A stretch of 64,000 nucleotides of DNA from Megaleporinus macrocephalus. Its lineage: Eukaryota > Chordata > Actinopteri > Characiformes > Anostomidae. Of the stretch, positions 33,645 through 44,204 are shown piece after piece. The DNA is taken from contig CM038711.1 of NCBI GenBank assembly GCA_021613375.1, positions 15,524,576-15,588,575 on the forward strand. Direction: 5' to 3'. A model generated the notes under the pieces. It did not search any database, was not told where the DNA came from, and saw only the letters and a program-made list of their open reading frames with translations. Made by a program: the position numbers and the translations under genes. The number at the start of each line of letters is the position of its first letter. Positions within the stretch are counted from its first letter, which is position 1.

Positions 33645-35280
33645 GAGACAGACAGAAGGACAGAAGCTTTCTGATTGTGGGTAAAGGAGCTAAACAGTAA
33701 CAGCAGAGCGTCAAACGTTTATTTTCAAAACCCCTCAGAAATGCAATCTTTAGTGAAAGTTCTGCAAGGAAGACTTCAATGCTGCGTCACTCTCTCATCC
33801 ATTACTCAAACCAATCACAGGCTTCCACCTGTCTTTAAAAGGATTCAACTCATGCTCCCTCTTTGCTGCATTCAGGTGATGTTTCTACGCTTTCTCATTC
33901 TGATTGCTGTAGCTGCTATGTCTTTAATGTAAGCGCTCTGCAAAGTCAACCTCACCACAAAGATCCAAGCGCCCTGCTCATCCAAGCCCTCTGCATCCAG
34001 AGGATACTACTACCCCGAATCTCCTATTGATCCAGGCCGTTCAGCGTCTCGTTGACTCTGTCAGGAGCCTCAAATCCAGGCTGGTTGCTTTAAAAGTCGT
34101 CTGGCCCCAACCGCGGCTTAAGTTCGCACCAGCTATCGATGATCCTGGTCCCTCTTCCACTGCTGTTGCTCTCGCTTTGCCTTTCGCCACTGGCGTGACT
34201 TCTGCTGCTCTGCTCCCGCTCACCTCAACTATTTCTGCTCTGACTACTTTCAGCCTCTCCACCACCATGCCTGCTCAAGCTGAGAGTAGGCCTTTCGTTT
34301 CTCCTGCTGCAGCAACTGTCTCTCCTCATGTGAGGTCTGACTTCCTTCAGGTAAAGAATGTTTTTGTCATCTCTGCTACTCCCTCCTACGGCTATCTGCC
34401 GTCAAATGGTGGATTATGATAACGTTTTGTCTTTTTTAAAACCGACGGTCCTCGACTGCTGTTCTTGGGGACTTTGTCGCTTTGGCGTTTACAGGGATAT
34501 TTCGTGTCAGGTCTAACCCGAGCGTAGGGAGGATCTACAATTACACCTGGCCACGATGACTGATTTTAGTCTTAGAGGTATGCTGTGTTATAAATACCAC
34601 AAGTTATTTTCTGCTAAATCTGCCTCGTTCATAACTGTTTCATTTTATGGCTGAACTGGTCAATTAAAGACACATAGCTCTCTGGTGTGTGCTCTCTCTA
34701 AATCTTATGGCCACTCCTCTGCCCCGTGCCCTTAAACCTACACAAGCTTGAACTCCTCTGCTTTCCATGGCGCTTATCCCATAAGCCCTCAGTGGGACAA
34801 GATTGTGAATTAACGGTAACATTTTGAGCGATAATTAAATTAATCTTTTTCTACTTTTCCCATTGTAAGTTTTTGCTGTTGTAGCATTTGCAAGGATTCT
34901 CACCCAAAATCTGTTTGACATTGCCGCCTTCGTCCTTTGAGGCAAGCAAAGCCTTCAGTCCCAGAGGAATTTTGAGTGGGACTTCGTTCCTCTCCTATTT
35001 TGCATGCATACGCTCTCCTGCTGTCTGTCTCACCCTGATTCGCGCTTCCTAGACAATTTGCTCACTGGGCTTTTGCTAGGGTTTCTTCTTGGCGTTCTTT
35101 CTCCTCTATTATCATCTTTAGTCGTTTAAAAACCTCAGATTGTCGCTGGCTCCACCTTACGCCACATCTGCTCCCTTGGCGACAGGAGTTATTAAAAGTT
35201 ATGTAGTCGGCCCTCATTTGTTCCTTTCCTTCTCTCCCTTTCGTGTTAATATCATCATCCTGCACACTGGCCTCTTTTGG
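33645..35280 (+). mobile_element. Unclassified mobile-element-like segment
   Basis: More GC-rich than its flanks with pyrimidine bias on the plus strand. The plus-strand frame from about 34000 to 34419 (130 codons at most) starts with a heptad-like LIQAVQRLVDSVRSLKSRL, followed by a Ser/Thr/Ala/Pro-rich stretch. That layout occurs in retrotransposon ORF1/Gag-type proteins, but no catalytic domain is found. No flanking duplication located. It may be one unit with the repeats that follow to about 37.8 kb. Confidence 0.35.
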
Positions 35281-35282
35281 CA

Positions 35283-35770
35283 TTTCAGTAGTAATTAGTA
35301 ATAATGCTACTTTCGACTGTAGAAGCAGTCTTTGTATATTTAATTATCTGTCTCAGGCTTTGCATAGGATCACATTCAATACTGCAAGATGCTTTTCGTT
35401 TTGTATTCGTCTGATAATTTTCTGCTTCTTGACTTCATTCTATGGTTTCATACACTTGTAAAAATAAAGTTATTTGGCGTTGTTAGCCGCGGGTACTTTA
35501 TGAAGAGTTACATTACTATACTTACATTAAGAGAATTTTACAGTGAATTTGACATTATGGACGCTTTCAAGATCATGCTAATTTCAGTAGTAATTAGTAA
35601 TAATGCTACCTTCCGTCGTAGAAGTAGTCTCTGTATCATTAATTGTCTGTTTCAGGTATTGTGTAGGATCTTGTCTAATATTTGCAAGCTCCCCCTCGTA
35701 TTCCATTATCGGATGGTTTTCTGTTACTTGAATGGCATTCTATGGTTTTATGTGCTCTGGGGAATTCTCT
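35283..35770 (+). repeat. Direct repeat pair, offset 299 bp
   Basis: Copy 1 (35283 to about 35460) and copy 2 (35582 to about 35757) begin identically with TTTCAGTAGTAATTAGTAAT and stay alignable for about 175 bases (TAGAAG(C/T)AGTCT, ATTAATT(A/G)TCTGT, CATTCTATGGTTT). They lie inside the unclassified segment. Confidence 0.85.
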
Positions 35771-36245
35771 AAGGCTCTCTGTTTTGATCCAGCTTAGAGA
35801 CTCACACTGTCAGATGTGATTTTCCTCACAATTCTTTATTATCTTTTTAAAACCTTGCCCTTACGTTTCTGTGGTTTATTTGTTTACATCCTCTTGATTC
35901 TCCTCTCTGTTTTACACAATGGCTTTCCTATAACAAATAGTGGTTCAGCATCAAATTGGCTATTGTAGGAAAAAATGTGGCTTCACATCACACTACACTG
36001 GACATTTCTTTTGCATAGATGCTGCTAATTTTATGGCAGCTAAATACAGCACACAAATCTTACATTTCAAGTTCAATGGCCATCTCAGCTGAGTTTTACA
36101 AAAGACCTGATGCTCATCGCATCCTGGATGCTCAACTGGTGCTGTCAAATCTCAAGGTATGATGTTTAATTCTCACAATCTACTGGTGGTGGTTAACATA
36201 ACCGTTAACAAACTTAAACGGACATAGTACTTGGTGGGAATTAAA
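35771..36245. other. Spacer between direct repeats and minisatellite
   Basis: No repeat or gene recognised. An open stretch near 36070-36160 ends CTCAAGGTATGA, a donor-like word, without supporting context. Confidence 0.4.
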
Positions 36246-36250
36246 AGTGT

Positions 36251-37055
36251 GTATATGGGACTGCATGCCAAGTGAATAGAAACAATGTATATGGGACCAC
36301 ATCCCAACTGAATAAAACGCATGTATATGGAACCGAATCCCAACTGTTTGGAACGCGTGTATATGGAACCTTAACCCAAGTGAATGTAATGCATGTGAAA
36401 GGGACCATGTCCCAACATAAAAGAAAGTATTTATGTGGGCATGAGGCTTAAGCTGACACTATACAGTATATGTATACAGTATATGTCCCGAGCTAACTGA
36501 ATGCATGTGTGCAGGCCCCATGCCTGAGCGAATGGAATGCATGTCTGGGGAGCCCAAGGTTCAAGCATTAGGATGTATGTGTGGGCGAGACCCAAAACTA
36601 ACAGGCTGCATGTGTGAGCTAGAGGCACAACTAACAGGCTGCATGTGTGAGCTAGATGCAAAACTAACAGGCTGCATGTGTGAGCTAGACGCAAAACTAA
36701 CAGGCTGCATACGTGGGCCAAGACCCAAAACTAACCGGATGCATATGTGGGCCGAGACCTAAAACGTAAAGCCGCATACATGGGCCAAGACCCAAAATGC
36801 AAAGCTGCATATGTGGGCCGAGACCCAAAACGCAAAGCTGCATACATGAGGCGAGACCCAAAATGCAAAGCTGCATACATGGGCTGAGACCTAAAAACAC
36901 AAAGCTGCATACGTGGGCTGAGACTCAAAAAGCAAAGCTGCATACATTGGCCAAGACCCAAACGCAAAGACGCATGTGTGGGCCGAGACCCTAAAGAGCA
37001 AGATGCATGTGTGGGGTTAGACCCTAAAGAACAGGATGCATGTGTGCACAAGTTA
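36251..37055 (+). repeat. Minisatellite with unit changing from 36 to 33 bp
   Basis: Units start at exactly 36-bp steps (36251, 36287, 36323, 36359, 36395, 36431). After a disturbed patch, 36-bp steps resume at 36507, 36543 and 36579; from 36579 the step becomes 33 bp (36612, 36645, 36678, 36711, then about 36745 onward to about 37040). Core words are GCATGTATATGGGACC in the first part and GCAT(A/G)(C/T)GTGGGCC(G/A)AGACC in the second. Both unit sizes are multiples of three, so open frames with 11-residue repeats arise on both strands. A displaced pair of units is at 37250-37312. Confidence 0.93.
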
Positions 37056-37093
37056 ATACGATGCACTATCACAACTTACTCTAACCTTACCAG

Positions 37094-37500
37094 CCCCTTA
37101 CTTAGATTACATAGCTTCATAGCTACAGGCTTGCAGCTCCTAGTTTGCACAAACTCCAATTTCATTTCTCAGTAGCAACTTAAAATCTATTTAACGGTCT
37201 ATATCTCCTTCACTATTTCTATCTGCACATGCTTTGATTTTAGCCCCAAAACTAACAGGCTGCATGTGTGGGCTAGACCTAAAACTAACAGGCTGCATAC
37301 GTGGGCCTCTTACTTAGATCACATAGCTTCATAGCTACAGGCTTGCAGCTTCTAGCTTGTACAATTTCACTTCTCAGTAGCATAAAAATATAAAAAAAAT
37401 ATAAAAACTATAAAAATATAAAAACCTTATTGCCAGAAAGTTTACCTTATAAACGGTCTGTACCTTCTTTACCATTTCTTTCTACACATGCTTAGGTTTT
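37094..37500 (+). repeat. Direct duplication (offset 219 bp) including minisatellite units
   Basis: CATAGCTTCATAGCTACAGG, preceded by CTTACTTAGAT, occurs at about 37097 and again at about 37316. Similarity continues through CTTGCAGCT, TTTCTCAGTAGCA/CTTCTCAGTAGCA, AACGGTCT and CACATGCTT. The second copy directly follows the displaced 33-bp units at 37250-37312. Confidence 0.88.
37414..37443 (+). repeat. 30-bp inverted repeat, left arm
   Basis: Reverse complement of 38343-38372 with one mismatch (core TTATTGCCAGAAAGTTT perfect). Confidence 0.9.
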
Positions 37501-38342
37501 CTCTTATGTTTCTCTTGCGTTTTATTTGAGATTATTTGCTCCAGGTAAATGCTTCTCCAGTGAGTATACCTTAAAAAATTCTATTCATATTTTTGGGAGG
37601 CGGCTTCTCCCCTGCTGTCCATATCCAGCAGGTTCTGCGAGGGTCTGCACGCTTTAAAACCTGGGCCAAAGACTAGGCTTATACCAAAAACGTTTTCTTC
37701 ATGTCCTACAATAACTAACCTTCCCACTGTATAACTTAATTGAAGATTAAACCTTGTACATTCCTCTACTCGTGGAGTCTTTTTGGCAGAAATTTGATTG
37801 TGAAAGGGGGACCCTTGTGTTTTATATATTGACTCATTAAGTCATGTGTTCTTTTTAAATTTTGAGTTCACTGAAAATATAAACTTCAACTTGAAATATT
37901 AAGGGAACCAAAAAAAAAAGTGTCAACAGTTTATTTTTGTTAACTTGCTATCAGATCTGTGAACTCAAATGTTGAAGGAAAACCAAGTTACTTAGTCTTT
38001 TTTTTTTCAAGTTAAAACATAATTACCTGAACTGTCTGATCTCAGAGGGAACATGTTTCTCCGGAAGTTCAGAAAAATGAAGATTGCTCCTGACAATTAG
38101 TAGGTAAAAGTCATGTACACAAAGAGGATGGAGAGAAACGTGTGTCTGGTAGAATGTTGGGAGACAAGAATGTTGGAATGATGACTGATGATGTCACATC
38201 ACATTACGACATCATAACTGATTGACTTGCTGAAGGTTCTGGTGATTTTCAGTGGGAGGAGCTTTATTAGACTTAGCATGTGTTTTGTGTTATTCACCAG
38301 TCTTGTGTGTATGGTATTGTATTCTGCTGTAACTGTATGGTC
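37444..38342. other. Sequence between 30-bp inverted repeats
   Basis: About 900 bases without recognised coding content. Because it is bracketed by inverted repeats it may be a non-autonomous element or the remains of one. No target duplication recognised. Confidence 0.35.
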
Positions 38343-38372
38343 AAACTTTCTGGCAATAAAGTTTTTATATTT
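38343..38372 (-). repeat. 30-bp inverted repeat, right arm
   Basis: Inverted partner of 37414-37443. In this orientation it contains AATAAA (38356-38361), a polyadenylation-signal word. Confidence 0.9.
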
Positions 38373-38384
38373 AATTGGAATAAA

Positions 38385-38900
38385 ATGAATATCCATAATG
38401 AAGTTATAGTATAATAATATTGAGAATCAAATGATCATGAACACAATATCCCAAACAAAGTTAAAATAAAATAAATACTTAAAAATGGATTTAATTTAAA
38501 GTTCTTATAAAATAATATTCAGGATGTACATTAGTATAAAATTAAGATCCAGAATGAAATCTCAATCAATTACATTTACAGAATGAATTCATAATAAAAT
38601 TATTATTTGGAGTTTTATTAAAACTGATAATAAAAAAATTAAAATAAGTTTTAAGTACTAAAAAGAATATTTGTAATAAAATGAGAATAAATTAATATCC
38701 ATAATGAAGTTATAAGAAAATAATATATAGAATAAAATTGTAATAAAATATTATTATAATAAAATTATAATACAGTGGTATAATATTAATGTCCAGAATG
38801 AATTTACAATGAAATAAATAGCTAGAATGGTCTCATAACAAATTATTATCTGGAATATTTTTTATTAAAAATAATAGGATAAATTTGTTAATTAAAAATA
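38385..38900 (+). repeat. AT-rich degenerate repeat with about 305-bp recurrence
   Basis: Extremely AT-rich. AATATCCATAATGAAGTTAT occurs at about 38389 and about 38694, and looser words (CCAGAATGAA, ATAAAATTATTAT) recur between. A long-period or higher-order AT repeat is likely. Confidence 0.65.
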
Positions 38901-39165
38901 TAAACAATTAATATGTAAAAAGAAAGTATAGGCCTAACAATGCCTCAGAAGTTAAAAGTTTAAATCTCAAAGCTGGTAACTATAGGAATTAAAATAATTA
39001 TAGTAAATTTTCTTCTATCTTGTTTACTGAATCTGAGTCTACAGCGTATATGTTTTACATCTGAGTAAGTTTCACTAAGACTTTTTTTTTGTTTTATATT
39101 TATATTAATTTATTTTCATTATTTGTTCATGCTCCTCCTACAGTTTATTATTTTATGATGATCTG
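38901..39165. other. Intergenic AT-rich sequence
   Basis: Nothing recognised. Confidence 0.45.
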
Positions 39166-39169
39166 AATC

Positions 39170-39430
39170 AGTTCAGGTTTTTCTCCATATTTTTGTCAAT
39201 ATTTCACATTTAATTGAATCTGTATATATAAACCTCTGGCTCAGAATCCACCATTGTCAAATCTTGTTTGGTTCTCCTGGCAATTCTGAGCATTGTTTAC
39301 TGTTTTAATTTTTTATTGTTATGACCTCCTTTTTCTTTATTTTGTCTACTGACTTTCAGATGGTATTCTGGCTTGTTTGCCTGATTTCTTGGACTGATTT
39401 GATAGTTTTGACTGTTAACAACTACAATTC
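39170..39430 (+). mobile_element. Ty3/gypsy LTR and leader remnant
   Basis: Contains a TATA-like CTGTATATATAAACC (about 39220) followed by CTCTGGCTCAGAATCCACCA and TGTTTGCCTGATTTCTTGG. The order matches the promoter-to-leader part of a fish gypsy LTR as I remember it. It ends directly before the gag relic. The opposite LTR and primer binding site were not located. Confidence 0.5.
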
Positions 39431-39438
39431 AGCTTAAT

Positions 39439-39855
39439 ATGGTCCTACCAGAGAGGTACGATGGGTCACATGATCAATGTAAGGGTTTTTGATGCAGTGT
39501 AGTATTTATTTAAAGCATCATCCAAAACAATTGTGTACAAAAGTTGATAAGATTCATTTTGTCAATTCGTTTCTCACTGGCAAGGATAGCGAGTGGCACC
39601 ATGGCCCGATGGACACAAAAGAGTGGGGTGCTTCAGTCAGAAACTCAGTTTTTTCCCTGTTGAAAGAAGTTTTCGATCCTTCTAAAGCTGGTCTGGATGT
39701 GGCCACTCAACTGTGTGAGATCAAGCACTGTAGCTGTTCTGCTGCTGAATAAGGTCTTAATTGTAGAATTGTAGAACTTTAGCTGCCGGGAGTGGTAGTT
39801 TTTCTAAAAGGTTTAAGGGCAGACCTTGAAGCAGAAATGGTTTTTGGGGGTGCCT
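39439..39855 (+). pseudogene. Ty3/gypsy gag relic
   Basis: Fragment of the structural Gag (capsid region) of a Ty3/gypsy retrotransposon, the family from which vertebrate RTL/PEG10-type genes derive. It opens PERYDGSHDQCKG (about 39448-39485). A one-base frameshift follows, then the typical QCSIYLKHHP and a capsid-like stretch with LLKEVFDPSKAGLDVATQL (about 39651-39710), to a stop at 39750. Further Gag-like pieces in shifted frames (LKGLRADLEAEM) reach about 39842. No zinc knuckle, protease or polymerase follows on this strand. Frameshifts make it non-functional. Confidence 0.75.
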
Positions 39856-40185
39856 CCTGTTCCGACCCTGTAAAAGACAGTAGCTGTTTTGTATAATGAA
39901 TATTATGGCTAAGGTATGCTGTTGTATGAAGGTAACCACACAAGCCACAGAAGAACAGTAAAAGGAAGTGTATTGGGCTTTAAAGTGTATTGGACAAACT
40001 CTCGTACAAACCTCAGGACTGACCTAGGCCACAATAATAAACAAAGCCCCAGCTAACTAGAGACCTAAACAGCTAACCAACCTATTCACACAAATACAAA
40101 AACACAAAGACAGGTATCAGCAGAGTACAATTTTTACAAAAGCAAATTGTGTTAAAATATCACACAAAAACTAACAATCAAATTG
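39856..40185. other. Unassigned sequence between gypsy fragments
   Basis: No recognisable coding. May include terminal or non-coding sequence of the minus-strand gypsy copy. Confidence 0.4.
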
Positions 40186-40189
40186 AGAA

Positions 40190-40625
40190 AATGTATCAAA
40201 TTATCACACAAACAAACAATTAAGCATCCAGATAATTTTCAATTCAGGCAGCATCACATCAGCCTTTGGTTAGCATTGGGCATGTGCATGTTAAATGTTT
40301 GTGGTCTGCATACACAGTGATAGAGACTGAACTGCAACCAAAATATACCTTGAAATGTTGTAAGGCCTAAAGTAGAGCAAGTGCTACTTGTTCAGTAGTA
40401 CTGTAGGCTAATTGGTGTTTGAGAACTTTTCAAGAAAAATAACAAATGGGGTGTTTGATTTCTTAGGCACCTGCTTGCATAAGAACTGAACCAGCACCTG
40501 TTCCACTGACATCCACCTTAAAGTGGCTTATTAAAGTCAGGTGTAGCAAAAACAGGAGAGCTGCTTAATAAGGCCCTCACAGATTCAAATGCGAACTGAC
40601 ATGCAGGAGACCAGACAAAGGACAC
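40190..40625 (-). pseudogene. Ty3/gypsy RNase H region relic (minus strand)
   Basis: Minus-strand remnant of the end of reverse transcriptase and the RNase H domain of a gypsy polyprotein. Motifs in order from its 5' side are AFESVRALL (about 40570-40600), SPVFATPDFNKP (about 40530-40565), VDVSGTGAG (about 40495-40520, first RNase H acidic region), YFS.KFS (about 40420-40445) and VYADHK (about 40300-40317, the usual TDH site, here ADH). Stops and frameshifts interrupt. It lies opposite in orientation to the gag relic, so the two are separate copies or a rearranged one. Confidence 0.75.
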
Positions 40626-40639
40626 AGGGAAGAAGTGGT

Positions 40640-41112
40640 AAAGCAACATCAGAGAAAAACAAGTAACTACACTCTACCCAAATGACTCCCACCCCATGCA
40701 TAAGACTCTGGCAGCACTGGGCAGCTCCTTCAGCGACAGACTGCTTTACCTCAAGTGTGTGAAGGAGTGGTATTGCAGGTCCTTTCTTCCTGCTGCTGTT
40801 AGACTCTAAGAAGCACTGCTGACAGCTGAGCACATATACAAGGCGGACAACATACACACACACTTAAACTCTACAGACTTACAGAAAATATTATATTTTC
40901 AGTGTAACATAATGTGCAATATTTTTTACATTACCCCTGTGCAATGAAGAAGCAACATGCAATTATTTGTAAATACAATTTTAATTGTTGTGTATATACT
41001 GTACGGTTTATTTATTTATTTTTGAGTGCCTTGCTATCCCTTTGCTGCTGTAACTCTGTGAATTTCCCCACTGTGGGACTAATAAAGGATTTTCTTATCT
41101 CTTTCAGTAAAT
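40640..41112 (+). mobile_element. LINE 3' end (different family from 25.9 kb)
   Basis: Encodes the last piece of a LINE polymerase (LAALGSSFSDRLL, then VKEWYCRSFLPAAVRL and a stop, about 40700-40806). A 3' untranslated region follows, ending TTCCCCACTGTGGGACTAAT, AATAAAGGA and a CTTATCT tail, typical of a fish CR1/L2-group LINE. It cuts off the gypsy RNase H relic at about 40625-40640, so it probably inserted later. Confidence 0.82.
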
Positions 41113-43290
41113 ATTTCACTGTGCAGTTAGCTGGAGCTTTACTTAACTGAGGTAAAAAATAACAAACAACCTGGTCATGTGTTACAGCATCTAGTTTGTG
41201 ATTGGTTAAACAAATTCAACTTGGGCCCCTCCTCTGTTGACCCAGGGCCATGTCTTACTCTGCAATATCAGGAAGTGCTCTCTTCTTGTTCACAATTTGC
41301 CTGCACATGAGCTCCCTGCCTTTGGTAATTTTAATGGGATCTGAAGAGTGGACGACATGTGTTTTCTAGAATGTATATCAATCACATGTCAGAGATTTTT
41401 CGTTTTTTTACTGCTGTCATTACGGAAAGTTGTTAACAGTCAGAGTGGTGCAGATCTGCTGATCGTTTCCTTTTAGCCGCAGGTTATATGAAATACACCT
41501 CTTGCCCAAGTGAGTTCACAGTTAATTAGTAAGGTATACAAGGTATGCAAGGTTTCATCCCCATAAGAAAATTAACACATACAAAGAGGGTGGAAGGTTT
41601 TTTTTCCTTGTCATTAGTTCAGCTAAGCACAAAATGTTCCTTGTTAGGACTCACAACCCAAGACCCAAGAGTAGGACCACCAATGGAACCTCTTGACCCC
41701 AAAATCAAATTTCTGGGAGGTCTCTGCATATAAAGTTATTATATTATACTGCCTGTTAGGTAGAAATAGAAGCACAAATGCATATTTAGAGAAAAAATCA
41801 TTGTTTACACACTGAGCTATAATCATTGTTTAGCTGTTTTAACCCAAATCACAGAGCTTCTGTCTTAAGTTTTCTCACAAACTAGAGATAGACCTTTGGT
41901 TTGCCTAAGGGTCGTGCTGTAGCAAATTGGTTCACCGAGTTGGTCTATCTTGGCCTAGAAAGTGCAACTATGCACAGGATGTCTCTGCAGAACTTTACAA
42001 TATACTGTGGTCTCTAAGACCTCAAAATGCATCAATTAATGTGTGGCAGGACCCATTACCAAACTAAAAGATCTTATTAAAATTGTGAGACCAAAATTTT
42101 GTTGTCTCTTATTAGCACTGCTATAGCGAAAGAGTAAACAGCCAGCCAATGTTGAAGTAGTCAGCCTACTTGAACACCCCTGATGACCATGGGTATTGGT
42201 GTAGGAACTGGGATTAGGGGGATATTGGAAAAATTGCACTTGTCCTACTCAATAGTTGTACCATGCCAGCAAATCAAACAACCTTTAGGTGGTGCGGGGA
42301 TTTTTTAAACCTGTGTTAAGGCTTGTGATGAGAAATAAAGAGCTTTTTACATAAAAAAATCACTCTGTGAAAAATAATCACAGTCGCCTCTGCTTGGTCT
42401 GACAACCAGCAAATAGAACTTTTTCATGAACACTAAAATTATCTCCAAAAGCAGCTCACACTGAGGTACTAAAATCATCTACAATGTGAAAGAAGCCAGA
42501 GTTTCAACTTGTGAATAAAGTGATATTGCTTTACACGCTGCTTTCAATCCTTTCCAATTTATTTTTATTTTGTTTATAGGAGATGCATCTCCAAATTCAG
42601 CTTAAACACAGCTGATATATCAGTTTTAGCAGTTTTAATCTGTCTGTATGTAGCCTTTAATATCAGTTTAACAGGAGAAACCACCTGTTATCTTTTTGTT
42701 TCCACAGTGGAAATGCAGTACAGTGTTTTAGTTTACCCATTTTCTGTTAAGACCCCTCTCTTAGATATTCTGTCCTTTTCTGTGGCCAAATGTCCAAAAA
42801 AATCAAGTTACATCTGGGATGTATTGTTTTGGAAAAATACTTGACATTTTTCTGTCATTTCACCATGTCTCAGCCTTTAGTCTGGTCTCAGCTGTTCTGT
42901 TTTTAAACTAAGGTTTTGAACTTTAACTTAAATCATCTCATCGCATCTCATTTAAGCATAATGTTAAGCTAAAGTAAAACTAAATATATGAAACCATTAA
43001 AAGGCACAGCGTTACTGGGCTGTGCTTTGATTTATAGTTGCCTGTCCAATGTCCAACACCTATGCCCTTGCCAGGGGGGTATTTTGCACACTGGATACAA
43101 CTGCATGTAAATACTCAATAAAACATGAACATTTCAGTGATGAAGCATGATTGATTTTTGATTAAATATACCATATCCAACCAAACACCCTTAACACCAT
43201 AAGCTAATGTAGCATGTTATGCAGTTCCAGTAACATCACCCAATCTTGTATTATAAAATAAAAATAAAAAAAAAAGAGTTCAGTACCACT
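41113..43290. other. Intergenic sequence, no gene recognised
   Basis: Mostly AT-rich. Nothing could be assigned; short frames near 41545-42239 on both strands show no domain. Confidence 0.5.
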
Positions 43291-43299
43291 CTGCAATGA

Positions 43300-43450
43300 A
43301 TCTGCCCTTCCCTCTTTATCTAATTCCTATACATGTGATCCAGGTAGTCAAGGCCCTCTGATGAAGTTAATTATCTGGTGCAGTTGAGGTAAATTAAAGT
43401 TGGAACTAGGCCTTGTAGGATAGTCTACCTCCAGGACCATTGTCGGTGAT
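43300..43450. repeat. Degenerate dispersed fish repeat
   Basis: Words CTGATGAAGTTAATTATCTGG, GTGCAGTTGAGGTAAATTAAAG, TAGTCTACCTCCAGGACCA in an order resembling a common fish repeat related to the one at 23755. Weak match. Confidence 0.35.
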
Positions 43451-43855
43451 CACTGCTGTACTTATTCTTACATTTTACTCAACAATACTTGTAGTTTAAC
43501 CAAATGTTTGCATACAGTTCTTAATAATCAGAACACTAAGGCTCACTGGTTGTTTTGGGTAGCATTTGCATTTACTTCCGCTATTCCAGTAAGTTTCTCT
43601 ATAGTGCCCTATTTAAAACAGCATTTATTCCTTTAAGCACATGAATCCTAGAACGAATCCACATATAAGATACATCAGTTTGACCACATCGGGTTAGCTA
43701 TTACTTTAAAGCAGTGTAACGTACTTACACATGACATGTCTTAAATTGGATAATGTTGCTGTTAAATATGCAGTATGTTCTCCTTACATTCACAGATAAC
43801 TTGTCACAGAGAGGAAATATCTCTGAAAGTCTTTTTGTCGCTATGTATATGGCTA
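43451..43855. other. Intergenic sequence, nothing recognised
   Basis: No recognisable element. Confidence 0.45.
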
Positions 43856-43859
43856 ATTG

Positions 43860-44190
43860 TGAATGATTTAGTTTAGAGTGCCAAGCCATTTGCTGATGTA
43901 GGCAGTAATCCCAGTTTAGAATTGATTGCCTATTTTACCCAATGACCATATGTTTTGTCTGCCACATTCCAGTCAGTACATTCAAAACATTCCTGAAGTG
44001 CCATTTCAGCTACTGAGGTCCAGATTCTGATCAGTTTTGTGAAGCTGGTGTCTCCGTCCTGCAGCGTTAATCATGTATAACAGCAGGAACAATGAGAGGA
44101 AATTGAACTGATTGAAATGGGGCTGCAGTGTGAATTTGCAGGTATTGCTGATGTTTTCAACCTGCATGCTGAAACATAGTTTGCTCTTTC
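43860..44190. promoter_or_regulatory. Candidate conserved non-coding block H
   Basis: Balanced, non-repetitive sequence with GCAGCGTTAATCATG and similar homeodomain-like words, ending where the LINE starts. Weak, composition-based. Confidence 0.22.
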
Positions 44191-44204
44191 AAAGCCATGT
44201 CAGC

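Noticed and set aside
33645..34420. Firm assignment as a retrotransposon ORF1/Gag
   Set aside because: The coiled-coil-like start and Ser/Pro/Ala-rich stretch are suggestive only; no zinc knuckle, polymerase or terminal structure supports a family.
36251..37055. CRISPR-like array
   Set aside because: There are no unique spacers; the whole unit repeats with drift, and the genome is clearly that of a vertebrate.
36431..37072. 11-residue repeat proteins on both strands
   Set aside because: They arise because minisatellite units of 36 and 33 bp are multiples of three. Equal openness of both strands argues against coding.
39489..39752. Domesticated Gag (RTL/PEG10-like) gene
   Set aside because: Frameshift at the start, early stop, Gag-like sequence continuing out of frame after the stop, and LTR-like sequence just upstream: a decayed gypsy copy.
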